Source: Georgenia satyanarayanai
Lineage (GTDB): Bacteria > Actinomycetota > Actinomycetes > Actinomycetales > Actinomycetaceae
Reading direction: 5' to 3'
Assembly (NCBI RefSeq): GCF_009193135.1
Contig: NZ_VUKC01000005.1
Location: 62,001-126,000, forward strand
DNA: 64,000 bases
In this document: in pieces, positions 9,701 through 17,443 of the stretch
How positions within the stretch are numbered: position 1 is the stretch's first letter
Layout of the letters: the number at the start of each line of letters is the position of its first letter
The notes under the pieces: generated by a model
Seen by the model: only the letters and a program-made list of their open reading frames with translations
Told to the model about the DNA's origin: nothing
Databases searched by the model: none
Made by a program: the position numbers and the translations under genes

Positions 9701-10024
9701 CGGGGGCGGGTGGTGGGAGGCGGGCTGGACGCCGTCCTGGGTGACCTCGGTGCCGTCGGCGGAGTTGGCGAGCTCGATGCCGTGGAGGTGGACGCCCATC
9801 GGGTGGTGCATCTCGTTGACGAGCCGGACGAAGGCGCGGTCGCCCACGTCCATCCGCAGCGTCGGGCCGGGGATCGCCCCGTTGAAGGTCTCGGCGTGGG
9901 CCATGACCCCGCCGATGTCGACCATGGCGTGGCGGGTGGCGATCGTCGTCTCCAGCCACGTGGGCGTCGAGGGGTCGGCGTCGACGGCGACGGGCACCTC
10001 GTACGGGCTGCCGCCGCTGGTCAT
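6719..10024 (-). CDS. Multicopper oxidase fused to a VWD-like domain and an Ig-like domain
   Basis: Large protein, 1101 aa. Residues about 20-600 are a three-cupredoxin multicopper oxidase. All four copper motifs are visible: HLHG (about 79), WYHPHHHH (about 130), HHPFHLHGF (about 507) and HCHIFIHHHQGM (about 578). From about 695 a von Willebrand type D-like domain begins (GDPHVHTVDGNRYDFQGAGEF), then a Cys-containing region, and at about 1005-1085 a bacterial Ig-like domain. The second half is paralogous to the gene upstream, whose stop overlaps this ATG by four bases. No signal peptide or Tat motif is visible, which is odd for both domain types. Substrate unknown (phenolics or metals are family possibilities). 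Confidence 0.88.
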   Translation of the reverse strand: MTSGGSPYEVPVAVDADPSTPTWLETTIATRHAMVDIGGVMAHAETFNGAIPGPTLRMDVGDRAFVRLVNEMHHPMGVHLHGIELANSADGTEVTQDGVQPASHHPPPAPAPAGGTYLYAFRATRPGLYWYHPHHHHATNHVFRGMYGMIVIADPHEAALVAAGVLPGAADTRQLVLSDITVCKAPGSNDATTYPDPTALPAADRPEWLSGATSQPPPTPVTLCELPTAVDDAGDPALASYGLGDVPSVFRPGQHNEGQTVLTNGVAVGGRLGQPGAPGALLPGAQTMNVLAGQGLRLQIANCAISRYFRLILTTSTGATVPLLRVGGEGGLLDAAITEGGVVGGHDAKYDVGEILLPPGSRADVVAAIPPTASGVLTLWTRDFRRNGGLWAGLPTVPVMHLQVTGPAPSTYTIAAGTALRAAVPAPVETLGPTTDTLLDPATFTPAKPGSALQDIQVTGTTGIDGVSGSFMGFASYTDAPHIATSRWAEKAKVLELTVTNLSGSHHPFHLHGFSIQPVALEQPGFPTYTWPYREFRDNVDIPAAYTLRFRVRLDERTLKDGVTMGGALGRWLFHCHIFIHHHQGMISELVVSGGDGSERPHVDVGGSWAYTPVGGIAQRHGTYHHPDGDPVTLTATAGTVVDTGGGTWSWSYDAAGATPHVEYVYVTGTDPAGRVDQAVFRLKVGAPDDGADNGDPHVHTVDGNRYDFQGAGEFVLLRDHEGMEVQARHWPVRAASPVTDPATGLTSCVSLNTAVAARVGEHRVVYQQSRPGEKGEPELLVDGERVRLPRGGLDLDEHRLTAVPLDNGASGLRVDYASQAVLTVTPHLWSAYGLWYFNVHVSRTQAEEGIMGPIAAGSWLPMLPTRTSVGPLPASLRARHQVLYRTFADAWRVTDGTSLFVYGPGESTASFTDRRWPAVKPPCRLQPWFDVPGAQPPVTGLSVEAAERACRLVTDGALHHDCALDVAATGDEEFARDYLREQALARRTVTVQLVVDRPDPRAGTILVATVLPLSGRGKEWAAASGSVTFVVDDAPVGQPVRLDRRGRAMLVLHHLKEGRHRVRAEYGGGGRESFLPCSSATAVVSAGDRSEHGGGHHASA

Positions 10025-12621
10025 GGCTCGTCCGCCGGAGCTGCCGCCGGGCGCTCCTTCCCGGGGCGCTCCTCCTTGCCCGGTGGGCGCTCACCGGCCC
10101 GCTCCTTGACGGTGTGCCGCAGGTTCGGGCTGGTGCTCGAGTGGTACTCGAACTTCCCGCCGCCCGAGAAGACCGCGCGGATGACGTGGCGGCCCGGCTT
10201 GAGCCGCAGGACCGTGCGCACCCGGCCGCCGTCGTCGAGCTCGAGCGGGCGCCGGAGGGGCACCTCGTCGACGACGAGGGTCACCGAGCCGGTGGGCACC
10301 GGACGGCCGGCGGCGAGCGCGGACACGCGGGCCGTGACGGCGAGGGCACCGGCGGGCGGCCGCGCCTCCTCCGGCGGGACGTCCCGGGGCATCCGGTCCC
10401 CGAACACCGGCGCCTCGAAGCCGGCGATCTCGACCTTGGTGCCGTAGATCCGCAGCTCCTGCGCGGTGACGTAGCCGCGGGCGAACTCCTCGTCGCCGGT
10501 GGTGGCGACGTCGAAGACGCAGTTGGCGTGGAGGTCGGGCTCGGTGACGACCCGGCAGACCATCTCGGCCTTCTCGAGGTCCATGCCGTCGAGCTGGTGC
10601 AGTCCCGGCGGGGCGAGCTCGGGTCTGATGGTGTCGCACGGTGGGCGCTCGCCGGGCCAGTCACGGTCGGTGAAGGTGTCGGTGGACGTCCCCGGCTCGT
10701 AGACGAACATGCTCGACTGGTCGCCCACCCGCCACGAGTCGGCGAACGTGCGGTAGAGGAGCTTGTACCTGTCGTGGAGGTCGGACGGCATCGGGCCGAC
10801 GTCGGTGCCGTCGTGCAGGCGCGGCAGCCAGCTCTTCTCGGGGAGGTACCCCATGACGCCCTCGTGCGCCGCCGTCCCGGAGACGGCGACGTTGAGGTAC
10901 CAGACGCTGTAGCTGCCCCAGAACGCCGGGGTGACGGTGACGACCGCCCCGGTGGTGTAGTCGACGCGCAGCCCCTCCTCGCCGTCGGCGTCGAACACCG
11001 TGAGGCGGTGCCGCTCGAGGTCCAGGCCGTGCGACGGCAGGTCGCGGGGCTTGCCGTCGACGAACAGCTGGAGTCGCCTGCCCTCGCGGGTGGGTTGGTA
11101 GGAGACGGTGTGACGCCCCACCCGGAGGGCGACGGCGGTGATGATGCTGACGCACACGGTGAGGCCGCTGTGGCCGTCGGTGACGGGGTTCGCGGCGTTC
11201 ACCGGTGTCTGCCGCACCTGGACCTCGAGGCCGTCGCCACGGAGCAGGGTGAACTCCCCGACGCTCTGGAAGTCGTAGCGGGTGCCGTCGACGGTGGTGG
11301 TGTGGGGGTCGCCGGTGTACGCGCCGTGCAGGAGGGAGCCGGCGCCGAGCAGGCCCCAGTGGTGGCCCTGGAGCTCGTCGGAGTGGAACGCGAACGGGGT
11401 CCACTGGAAGTTCAGGGAGCTGTGGCCGGAGAGGTACTGGACCACGGCCGAGCCGTTCGGCGTGAACGTGAGGTCGGCGTTGACCTTGCCGTCGTAGACC
11501 TCCTTGCCCGACCAGCCCCCGGGCAGGGTGCCGGCGCGCACGGTGAACTCACCGGGGTGCGCGGTCTGGACGGCCGAGCGCTTGGCGGCCGTGACCGAGG
11601 AGAGCAGGTGCCCGATCCGGCGCCTGAGGTTGCGGCGCTGGACGGTGTCGACGGCCGGGAGGGCGGTGTAGTCGGCGAGCAGCTGGTCGATGCGGGTGGC
11701 GCTCCACGTGGCGAGGTCCGGCAGCCCGATGCCGGCGAGGTCGAGCGAGGCGCCGACCAGGCCGTTGGCGATCGGGCGGTCGTCCGGGGTGCGGGTGTGC
11801 TGGTTGATCGTCGTCGCCTTGGCGACGAAGGGCCCCAGGCTCGACCGGCCGCTCAGCCGGCTGCCGAGGTGGAGCTCGAACAGGGCCATCGGCTCGAGGG
11901 CCGCGCCCCAGATCTCCTCCGGCTGCGGGTCGGCCGGGTGCTGCGGGTTGTTGCCCGCGAGGTAGGTGTCCGGACCCAGGTCCACCGGCTCCCCGATGAG
12001 CGGGTCGCCCCGGGTGAACCGCTCGGGTCCCGCGGCGGTGGTGCCGACGACGGCGTCGACCGCGGTGGTCACCGGCTGCGCGTGGCTGCGCAGCGCGACG
12101 GGGCCGTTGAAGCGGACCACCCGGCCCACCGGTGTCTCGAGGTTCTCCGGCACGTTCCCGACGGGGGGCACGAAGTCGGGCTCACCCTCCAGCGCCCACG
12201 TCCATCCGGGCGGGACCACGGCGTCGTTCGTCGCCGTGTACACGGGGTTGCGGTTGTAGGCCGCGTTGTCGGTGGCGAACCGGGCCTCGAACCGGCCCCG
12301 GAAGTGGACGACCGGGCTGTTGAGCGAGGTCACCGCGAAGCTCGCGACCACGGCGGCGCCGTCGAGCACCTCGATGACGGTGTCACCCCGCGCGCCGCTC
12401 TGCAGGGTCGCGTGCACCATGACGCTCGACGGGGTGGTGGAGAGGGTGAGGGAGGTCTGGGAGAAGACGAGCCCGGCGACGTTGGGGGAGGCCTGGAGGG
12501 TCACCGCGAGCGTGCCGGCGTCGGTCCACAGCAGGAGCTCGGCCGGGTACGTCGAGCCCAGTGGGGCGATGAGGAAGCCGTCGCCCACCGCGTTGCCGGC
12601 CAGTGACAGGTGAACGGCCAT
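10021..12621 (-). CDS. VWD-domain protein with Ig-like C-terminus, partner of the multicopper oxidase
   Basis: 866 aa, function unknown. Residues 1-430 are a beta-rich, Thr/Val-rich region I do not recognise, with the motif EEIWGAALEPMALFELHLG near 235. A VWD-like domain starts at about 436 (GDPHTTTVDGTRYDFQSVGEF). The next roughly 400 residues match the downstream protein closely (for example LLYRTFADSWRVGDQSSMFVY against VLYRTFADAWRVTDGTSLFVY). A bacterial Ig-like domain lies at about 760-838, and the tail is Pro/Glu/Lys-rich. The start is well supported by GGGAGG eight bases upstream, yet no export signal follows. It is the first gene of a two-gene operon coupled by ATGA. Confidence 0.85.
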   Translation of the reverse strand: MAVHLSLAGNAVGDGFLIAPLGSTYPAELLLWTDAGTLAVTLQASPNVAGLVFSQTSLTLSTTPSSVMVHATLQSGARGDTVIEVLDGAAVVASFAVTSLNSPVVHFRGRFEARFATDNAAYNRNPVYTATNDAVVPPGWTWALEGEPDFVPPVGNVPENLETPVGRVVRFNGPVALRSHAQPVTTAVDAVVGTTAAGPERFTRGDPLIGEPVDLGPDTYLAGNNPQHPADPQPEEIWGAALEPMALFELHLGSRLSGRSSLGPFVAKATTINQHTRTPDDRPIANGLVGASLDLAGIGLPDLATWSATRIDQLLADYTALPAVDTVQRRNLRRRIGHLLSSVTAAKRSAVQTAHPGEFTVRAGTLPGGWSGKEVYDGKVNADLTFTPNGSAVVQYLSGHSSLNFQWTPFAFHSDELQGHHWGLLGAGSLLHGAYTGDPHTTTVDGTRYDFQSVGEFTLLRGDGLEVQVRQTPVNAANPVTDGHSGLTVCVSIITAVALRVGRHTVSYQPTREGRRLQLFVDGKPRDLPSHGLDLERHRLTVFDADGEEGLRVDYTTGAVVTVTPAFWGSYSVWYLNVAVSGTAAHEGVMGYLPEKSWLPRLHDGTDVGPMPSDLHDRYKLLYRTFADSWRVGDQSSMFVYEPGTSTDTFTDRDWPGERPPCDTIRPELAPPGLHQLDGMDLEKAEMVCRVVTEPDLHANCVFDVATTGDEEFARGYVTAQELRIYGTKVEIAGFEAPVFGDRMPRDVPPEEARPPAGALAVTARVSALAAGRPVPTGSVTLVVDEVPLRRPLELDDGGRVRTVLRLKPGRHVIRAVFSGGGKFEYHSSTSPNLRHTVKERAGERPPGKEERPGKERPAAAPADEP

Positions 12622-12881
12622 GGTGACGCCTCCCGGGTCGGTGCGCCCACCCGTGGACGCTTGATGACCTGCGACGATGCTAGGACCGGCGGTGCTGCCG
12701 GGTCGATGTCCCCGAGGGCCGTCCGCTGCGCCCGATCGGGCAGCGCGGGCGGGTCACCTCCTGAGCGCGCCCGGCCGCGCCCGCGGCACGCGAGCGGGGC
12801 CGCCGTCGTCGTCCCCGGTTGTGGCGGTAGGCGCGGGAGGCGAACCTGGCAGTCCGGACCTGACGAGATGGAGTGACCCTC

Positions 12882-13898
12882 ATGCGCGGAGCTGTTTTGC
12901 ACGGAGCGGGCGACGTCCGCGTCGAGGACCTGCCGATGCCGACCGTCCAGGAGCCGACCGACGCGGTCATCCGGCTCGCCGCGGCCTGCGTGTGCGGCTC
13001 GGACCTGTGGCCCTACCGCGGCGCGGACGAGATCCGGGAGCCCAGGCCCATGGGGCACGAGTACGTCGGCGTCATCGAGGAGGTCGGCTCGGCGGTGAGC
13101 AACGTCAAGGTCGGCGACTTCGTCGTCGGCTCGTTCATCGCCTCCGACAACACGTGCGAGATCTGCCGCTCCGGCTACCAGTCCGCCTGCGTCCAGCGCG
13201 TCGGCATGACCGGCTCCCAGGCCGAGTACCTGCGCGTCCCGCTCGCCGACGGCACGCTCGTCGCCACGCCCGGTGAGCCCGCGCCGGACCTCATCCCCAG
13301 CCTGCTCGCCGCCTCCGACGTCCTCGGCACCGGCTGGTTCGCGGCCGCCGCGGCGCAGGCGGGGCCGGGCAGGACGGTGGCGGTCGTGGGCGACGGCGCG
13401 GTGGGGCTGCTCGGAGTCCTGGCAGCCCGCGAGATGGGCGCCGAGCGGATCATCGCCCTCAGCCGGCACGCCGACCGGCAGGCCTTGGCGACGGAGTTCG
13501 GCGCCACCGACATCGTCACCGAGCGCGGTGACGAGGGCGCGGCCGCCGTCAAGGAGCTCACCGACGGGCTCGGCGCCCACTCGGTCATCGAGGCCGTCGG
13601 CACGCAGGAGGCGATGCTCCAGGCCATCCGCTCGACCCGGCCGGGCGGGCACGTCGGGTTCGTCGGTGTCTCCCACGGCGTCGAGATCCCCGGCAGGCTC
13701 CTCTTCGGCTCCCACGTCCACCTCCACGGCGGGCCGGCGCCCGTGCGCGAGTACCTGCCCGAGCTCATCGACCTCATCTGGGACCGGCGCATCGACCCGG
13801 GCCGCGTGTTCGACCTCGAGGTGCCGCTCGAGGACGCCGCCGAGGCGTACCGCGCGATGGACGAGCGCCGGGCGATCAAGGCCCTGCTGCGGGTCTGA
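12882..13898 (+). CDS. Zinc-dependent alcohol dehydrogenase (MDR family)
   Basis: NAD(P)-dependent medium-chain dehydrogenase, 338 aa. The catalytic zinc ligands are in CVCGSDLW and GHEYVG. The structural-zinc lobe is reduced (SDNTCEICRSGYQSAC has three visible Cys). The Rossmann fold shows as VAVVGDGAVGLLGVLAA, and RAMDERRAIKALLR closes the fold. The ATG at 12882 (MRGAVLHGAGDV) fits the family and has GATGGAG upstream; a GTG nine bases earlier is possible. It is transcribed divergently from the VWD operon, with 260 bp between. Substrate unknown. Confidence 0.88.
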   Translation: MRGAVLHGAGDVRVEDLPMPTVQEPTDAVIRLAAACVCGSDLWPYRGADEIREPRPMGHEYVGVIEEVGSAVSNVKVGDFVVGSFIASDNTCEICRSGYQSACVQRVGMTGSQAEYLRVPLADGTLVATPGEPAPDLIPSLLAASDVLGTGWFAAAAAQAGPGRTVAVVGDGAVGLLGVLAAREMGAERIIALSRHADRQALATEFGATDIVTERGDEGAAAVKELTDGLGAHSVIEAVGTQEAMLQAIRSTRPGGHVGFVGVSHGVEIPGRLLFGSHVHLHGGPAPVREYLPELIDLIWDRRIDPGRVFDLEVPLEDAAEAYRAMDERRAIKALLRV

Positions 13899-13921
13899 GG
13901 CGCCGCCGGCGGGCCCCTGCG

Positions 13922-13990
13922 CCGGGACGCACCTCCCGTCGTCCGGACGCACCTCGTGCTGCGTGCGGGAGTACCGGACGTGCGTCCCGG
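13922..13990. repeat. Long imperfect hairpin after the alcohol dehydrogenase
   Basis: CCGGGACGCAC (13922-13932) and GTGCGTCCCGG (13980-13990) are perfect complements. Inside them CTCCCG pairs with CGGGAG. It probably terminates the dehydrogenase transcript; it does not share the core of the three-copy palindrome family. Confidence 0.5.
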
Positions 13991-14075
13991 AGTGAGCACG
14001 AGATCACCACATTCTGCCCCTCGCGCCGGCGGGGCGGCGGCCACTAGCCTGGCCCTCGCGAGCAAGGAGGCCGCC

Positions 14076-14435
14076 ATGCAGATCAAGCACCACCTCGTCG
14101 TGTTCGACGCCGCCGACCTCGACGCGGAGAGCCGCTTCTGGGCAGGGGTGGTGGGAGGAACCATCGAGGCCGACGACGACTGGCACGAGGTGGTGGTCGA
14201 CGGCAAGCCCGTTGTCGCGGTGCAGCTGGCGCCCGACCACGTGCCGCCGGACTGGCCCGACGGCACCCCGCAGCAGATCCACCTCGACCTGTGGGTCGAC
14301 GACATCAGCGAGGCGCACGAGCACGTGATGGCGCTCGGTGCCCGGCTGCTCAAGGGCGCCACGAACGGGAACGCGGCGGACACGTTCCAGGTGTATGCGG
14401 ACCCGGCGGGGCACCCGTTCTGCCTGTGCTGGTGA
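14076..14435 (+). CDS. VOC-superfamily protein (glyoxalase-like)
   Basis: 119-aa single VOC module (beta-alpha-beta-beta-beta twice). Starts at the ATG preceded by AAGGAGG. Landmarks are FDAADLDAESRFWAGVVGG, the central HLDLWVDD with a potential metal His, and DPAGHPFCLCW, the end typical of this subgroup. It closely resembles the protein at 34296, so the two are paralogs. Substrate unknown; members include antibiotic-resistance and lyase proteins, but nothing here points to one. TAGCCT 25 to 30 bases upstream could be a -10. Confidence 0.85.
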   Translation: MQIKHHLVVFDAADLDAESRFWAGVVGGTIEADDDWHEVVVDGKPVVAVQLAPDHVPPDWPDGTPQQIHLDLWVDDISEAHEHVMALGARLLKGATNGNAADTFQVYADPAGHPFCLCW

Positions 14436-14482
14436 ATGCGTCGCGACAGTTGTCCGGAGACGGGAAGAATTCTTAGACACCT

Positions 14483-14562
14483 GTGCCTTTGCCGCTTACC
14501 GTGGTACTAATAGCCCTGTTGGCATCGGGCGGTGCCAGCACCCCGGACGGGAGGGCAACCCC
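14483..14562 (+). promoter_or_regulatory. Conserved promoter/leader of small-peptide unit A
   Basis: Closely matches the region before peptide B (15602-15683). The shared pattern is GTGCC, then a -10-like TACTAAT, then CGGGCGGTGNNANCACC in which GGTG pairs with CACC around a four-base loop, then a purine-rich SD (GGACGGGAGG) and GGCAACCCC. Similarity this dense in non-coding sequence shows the leader was duplicated with the gene and kept. Confidence 0.55.
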
Positions 14563-14727
14563 ATGGGCACCCAGCGAGATCACCTGGTCGAGACATCGGC
14601 CGAGCGCACGGAGTCGGTGGAGCGCACGAAGTCGTGGCGCGACACCGTGGTGGCCGAGTACGAGATCCAGCAGGCCGCGCTCCGTTTCGTCATCGGTGAG
14701 TTCGGGGACTCCGAAGAGTTCCTCTGA
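14563..14727 (+). CDS. Small peptide A of a two-member family
   Basis: 54 aa, charged and Cys-free, with no signal peptide or membrane segment. It aligns with the peptide at 15684. Shared elements are RxHLxE at the N-terminus, an ERT(E/D) segment, WRDTVVAEYE against RRETVAAAHE in the centre, and the C-terminal end GDSEEFL against GDIEEFV. The SD GGGAGG lies well placed upstream. The leader sequence is conserved too. The shape (variable middle, fixed acidic C-terminus) recalls a precursor or signalling peptide, but no modifying enzyme is nearby. The gene is convergent with the ZIP transporter. Function unknown. Confidence 0.65.
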   Translation: MGTQRDHLVETSAERTESVERTKSWRDTVVAEYEIQQAALRFVIGEFGDSEEFL

Positions 14728-14750
14728 CGGGATGCCGCCCGTCAGGCGGC

Positions 14751-15506
14751 TCAGCCGCCCGCGCGGCTGATCGCGAAGGCGGTGACGAAGCCGACCGCCG
14801 CGATCAGCCCGGTCAGCGTGCGCGTGCGCTCGAACGCCTCGGGGATCATCGTGTCGGCGAGCATGGTGAGGATGGCGCCGGCGGCCACCGCGGTGATGGC
14901 GGCGACGGCCTGCGGTGACGCGGAGCCGAGGAGCAGGTAGCCGAGGGCGGCCGCGACGGCGCTGGCCACGGCGATCCCGCCCCACACCCCGAAGACGTAC
15001 CGCGCGCTGCGCCCGGACCGCTTCATCCCGGCGGCGCTCGACAGGCCCTCGGGCAGGTTGGAGATGAACACCGCGGCGACGACGGCGGTGCTCACCCCGG
15101 CGCCGCCGAGCAGGCTGGCGCCGAGGACGACCGACTCCGGCACGCCGTCGAGCAGGGCGCCGACGGCGATCGCGGCCCCGCTGCCGCTGGACTCCTCCTC
15201 GCGGGGCTGCTGCCCCTGCGAGCGCTTGCGGTGCCGGGCGCCGCGGCGGGCGAGGAGTGCGTTGGCGAGCATGTAGACGACCGCCCCGGCGAGGAAGCCG
15301 AGGGCCGTGGGCCACACGCCGCCGACGTCGGCCGCCTCCTGGACGAGCTCGAAGGCGAGTGCGGAGATGAGCACCCCGGAGCCGAAGGCCATGACGCCCG
15401 CGACGACGGCCGCCGGCACCCGGACGAACCACGCGACGGCGGCCCCGATGACGAGGGCGGCGCCGCCCAGCGCCCCCCACGCGCCTGCCTCGAGAACCTC
15501 TGTCAC
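14751..15506 (-). CDS. ZIP-family metal transporter
   Basis: Divalent metal (zinc-like) permease of the inner membrane, about 251 aa with seven or eight hydrophobic segments. The transport helices read ALLDGVPESVVLG and VFISNLPEGLSSAAGMKRSG, the (H/D)xxPE and NxPE metal-site motifs; the first His is Asp here, as in some bacterial ZIPs. A cytoplasmic loop between (RRGARHRKRS then an acidic run) replaces the usual His-rich loop. The start is uncertain: GTG at 15506 gives a clean N-terminus with GAGGAG close by, and an ATG at 15578 would add 24 residues. It lies between the two small-peptide genes. Confidence 0.85.
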   Translation of the reverse strand: MTEVLEAGAWGALGGAALVIGAAVAWFVRVPAAVVAGVMAFGSGVLISALAFELVQEAADVGGVWPTALGFLAGAVVYMLANALLARRGARHRKRSQGQQPREEESSGSGAAIAVGALLDGVPESVVLGASLLGGAGVSTAVVAAVFISNLPEGLSSAAGMKRSGRSARYVFGVWGGIAVASAVAAALGYLLLGSASPQAVAAITAVAAGAILTMLADTMIPEAFERTRTLTGLIAAVGFVTAFAISRAGG

Positions 15507-15601
15507 GTGCTCCTCGATCCATTCGGTGCCGACCGGCCACCCATCCCTACACCGGGAAAGGACGGACCGCGACCCCATGGTGAGTTCGAGCGCGGAATGG
15601 C

Positions 15602-15683
15602 GTGCCGGTCGAGTGGTGCCGTGATATCAATCGTTCGACACCGGGCGGTGAGAACACCGGACCGGAAGGCAGCCCCGTCTGCG
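15602..15683 (+). promoter_or_regulatory. Conserved promoter/leader of small-peptide unit B
   Basis: Counterpart of 14483-14562. GTGCC is followed by a -10-like TATCAA, then CGGGCGGTGAGAACACC (GGTG-AGAA-CACC hairpin), GGACCGGAAGG as SD, and GGCAGCCCC before the ATG. The loop and linker bases differ while the stem bases are kept. Confidence 0.5.
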
Positions 15684-15824
15684 ATGAAGCGACACCACCT
15701 GACCGAGATCACCGACGAGCGCACGGACCCGCGGCGCGAGACCGTGGCCGCCGCGCACGAGACCTCGCCGGCGGCGCCTCCGGTAGCAGCCGCCGAGCCC
15801 GGGGACATCGAGGAGTTCGTCTGA
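15684..15824 (+). CDS. Small peptide B of a two-member family
   Basis: 46 aa, paralogous to the peptide at 14563. It starts MKRHHLTEITDERTD, then RRETVAAAHE, an Ala/Pro-rich middle and the end GDIEEFV. Codon use is GC3-rich, like real genes here. The SD CCGGAAGG is about 14 bases from the ATG, longer than ideal. The gene reads away from the ZIP gene and converges with the MFS gene 20 bp downstream, mirroring unit A (peptide, then a transporter on the opposite strand). Function unknown. Confidence 0.6.
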   Translation: MKRHHLTEITDERTDPRRETVAAAHETSPAAPPVAAAEPGDIEEFV

Positions 15825-15844
15825 CCCGAGCCGCGACGCCGCCG

Positions 15845-17116
15845 TCACCCGCCGTCGGCGGGCACGGTGGCGTGGGCGGCGGGACGGCGGACGGCGCCCA
15901 CGGCGAGGAGCGCCGCAGGCGTCAGGAGCGCGGCCGCGGCCACGTTGACCGCGCGGAACCCGCCGGCCGCGAGGACCGGCCCCGCGAGGGCGGCGGCGGC
16001 TGCGCCCGCGTAGCTCATGACGGCGTCGGTGGCGCCCTGCAACGGGACCCGGACGTCGTCGGGCGCGACCTCGGTGAGCAGCGCGGAGGCGGCGATGAGC
16101 GACGCCGACCAGCCGAGCCCCAGCACCGTGAGCGCGACCGCGGTGAGGACCGGTCGACCGCCCGAGGCCGCCGCGACGAAGCCCAGGACGGTGGCGACGA
16201 GGAGGACGGCGATGCCTTCGACCGCCACGGTGGTGCCGCCGGACCGGTCCACCAGCCATCCGAAGACCGGGCTGAGCGCGTACATCCCCAGCACGTGCAC
16301 GCTGATGACGATCCCGACGAGCTCGAGGCTCATGCCGCTGTGCTGCATGTGCACCGGCGTCATCACCATGACCATGACCATGACGGCGTGCGCCCCGGCG
16401 ATGAGCCCGACGGCGAACCGGGCCACCGGGTGGCCCGCGGCCCAGCGCAGGGCGGCCGTGGCACCGACCGCCCGGCGCGATGACGCGGCGCCCGCCTCCG
16501 GCCGTCCGACGGCTCCGTCCGCCGGTCCGCCGGCGGGGCGGAAGAAGGTGCCGAGGACGGTGGCGGCCACGGCGAAGGCCAGCGCGGAGAACAGGTAGGG
16601 CCCGGCGAGGCCCGGGACCCCGACGCCCGACGCCACCCGCTCGCCGGCGGCGGTGAGGTTCGGACCGGCGACCGAGCCGATCGTCGTCGCCCACATGACG
16701 ACCGCGATCGACCGGGCGCGGGTGGCGGCGCTCGCGCCGTCGGCGGCGGCGTACCGGGACTGGAGGTTCGCGGCCTGGGCCACCCCGAAGGTGCCCAGCC
16801 CGAGCAGCAGGAGAAGGAAGGAGCCGACGACGGCGGCCGTGACGACGACGCCGGCGCCGAGCAGGGCGATCGTGTACCCGAGGGTGAGCGACCACCGCCG
16901 GCCCCGCCGGGTGGCCAGGGTGGCGAGCGGGACGGCGGCGACCGCGGCGCCGAGGACGCCCGTGGCCTGGGCCAGGCCCGCGACGGCCGTGCCACCGAGC
17001 TGCTCGGCGAGCAGGGCGCCGACGGCGATCCCGGACGCCACCCCGATCCCACCGAGCACGTTGCTCAGGGCGAGGAGCACGACGGCACGGCGCTGGCTGT
17101 GGTGGTCCTGCGGCAT
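15845..17116 (-). CDS. MFS transporter
   Basis: Twelve-helix major facilitator superfamily permease, 423 aa. The loop 2-3 motif is present in reduced form (ATRRGRRWSLTLG), and a long cytoplasmic loop between helices 6 and 7 starts at FFRPAGG. The run HAVMVMVMVMTPVHMQHSGMS at the start of helix 7 is unusually rich in Met and His, which could mean metal contact or simply a hydrophobic repeat (GACCAT-type codon repetition is visible). Substrate not predictable. It is convergent with peptide B and divergent from the uORF/amidase unit. Confidence 0.85.
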   Translation of the reverse strand: MPQDHHSQRRAVVLLALSNVLGGIGVASGIAVGALLAEQLGGTAVAGLAQATGVLGAAVAAVPLATLATRRGRRWSLTLGYTIALLGAGVVVTAAVVGSFLLLLLGLGTFGVAQAANLQSRYAAADGASAATRARSIAVVMWATTIGSVAGPNLTAAGERVASGVGVPGLAGPYLFSALAFAVAATVLGTFFRPAGGPADGAVGRPEAGAASSRRAVGATAALRWAAGHPVARFAVGLIAGAHAVMVMVMVMTPVHMQHSGMSLELVGIVISVHVLGMYALSPVFGWLVDRSGGTTVAVEGIAVLLVATVLGFVAAASGGRPVLTAVALTVLGLGWSASLIAASALLTEVAPDDVRVPLQGATDAVMSYAGAAAAALAGPVLAAGGFRAVNVAAAALLTPAALLAVGAVRRPAAHATVPADGG

Positions 17117-17353
17117 CGCTGTCCTCTCGCCGACGGGCCGAGTCTAGGACCGAGGCGAAGCCGGGAGCTCTCGGACTGCCGCGGTTCGCGACGCGCGGAG
17201 GGCGCAGGCCGGGCCGAGCCCCTCGGCGGTGTGCGCCTGTTACGTGGGCGCAACAGCAGGTAACTCGCGGGAAACGACGGTCTCGCAGTATCGCCTCACA
17301 CCTGGGCGTCTCGTTCCGAACGGCGGAGCAGTCCTGGGGTAGGGGGCGTCGCC

Positions 17354-17443
17354 ATGGCCGAGGAACAGCAGCTCATGCGTCCCTGCGGCCGCTCCGTCTG
17401 CCCGGCTCACACGTACCGGTACGCACGAGGAGATGGAACATGA
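17354..17443 (+). CDS. Possible 29-codon leader peptide coupled to the amidase
   Basis: Short reading frame beginning MAEEQQLMRPCGRSVCPA and ending with a TGA that overlaps the amidase ATG (ATGA at 17440-17443). AGGGGG stands eight bases before its ATG, a better position than most starts in the window. It lies in the 323-bp gap 17117-17439, in which I see no other gene. It may act by translational coupling or as a regulatory leader. Coding status rests only on SD, overlap and position. Confidence 0.4.
   Translation: MAEEQQLMRPCGRSVCPAHTYRYARGDGT

Noticed and set aside
15641-15683. Resemblance of leader B (GGTGAGAACACCGG, GGCAGCCCC) to the core of a cobalamin riboswitch.
   Set aside because: Only about 40 bases are similar, the long upstream arms and the B12 box are missing, and leader A lacks the match.
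16371-16400. Tandem CAT/GAC-type repeat in the MFS gene as a possible microsatellite.
   Set aside because: It is short, in frame, and encodes the MVMVMVM helix; nothing suggests phase variation.
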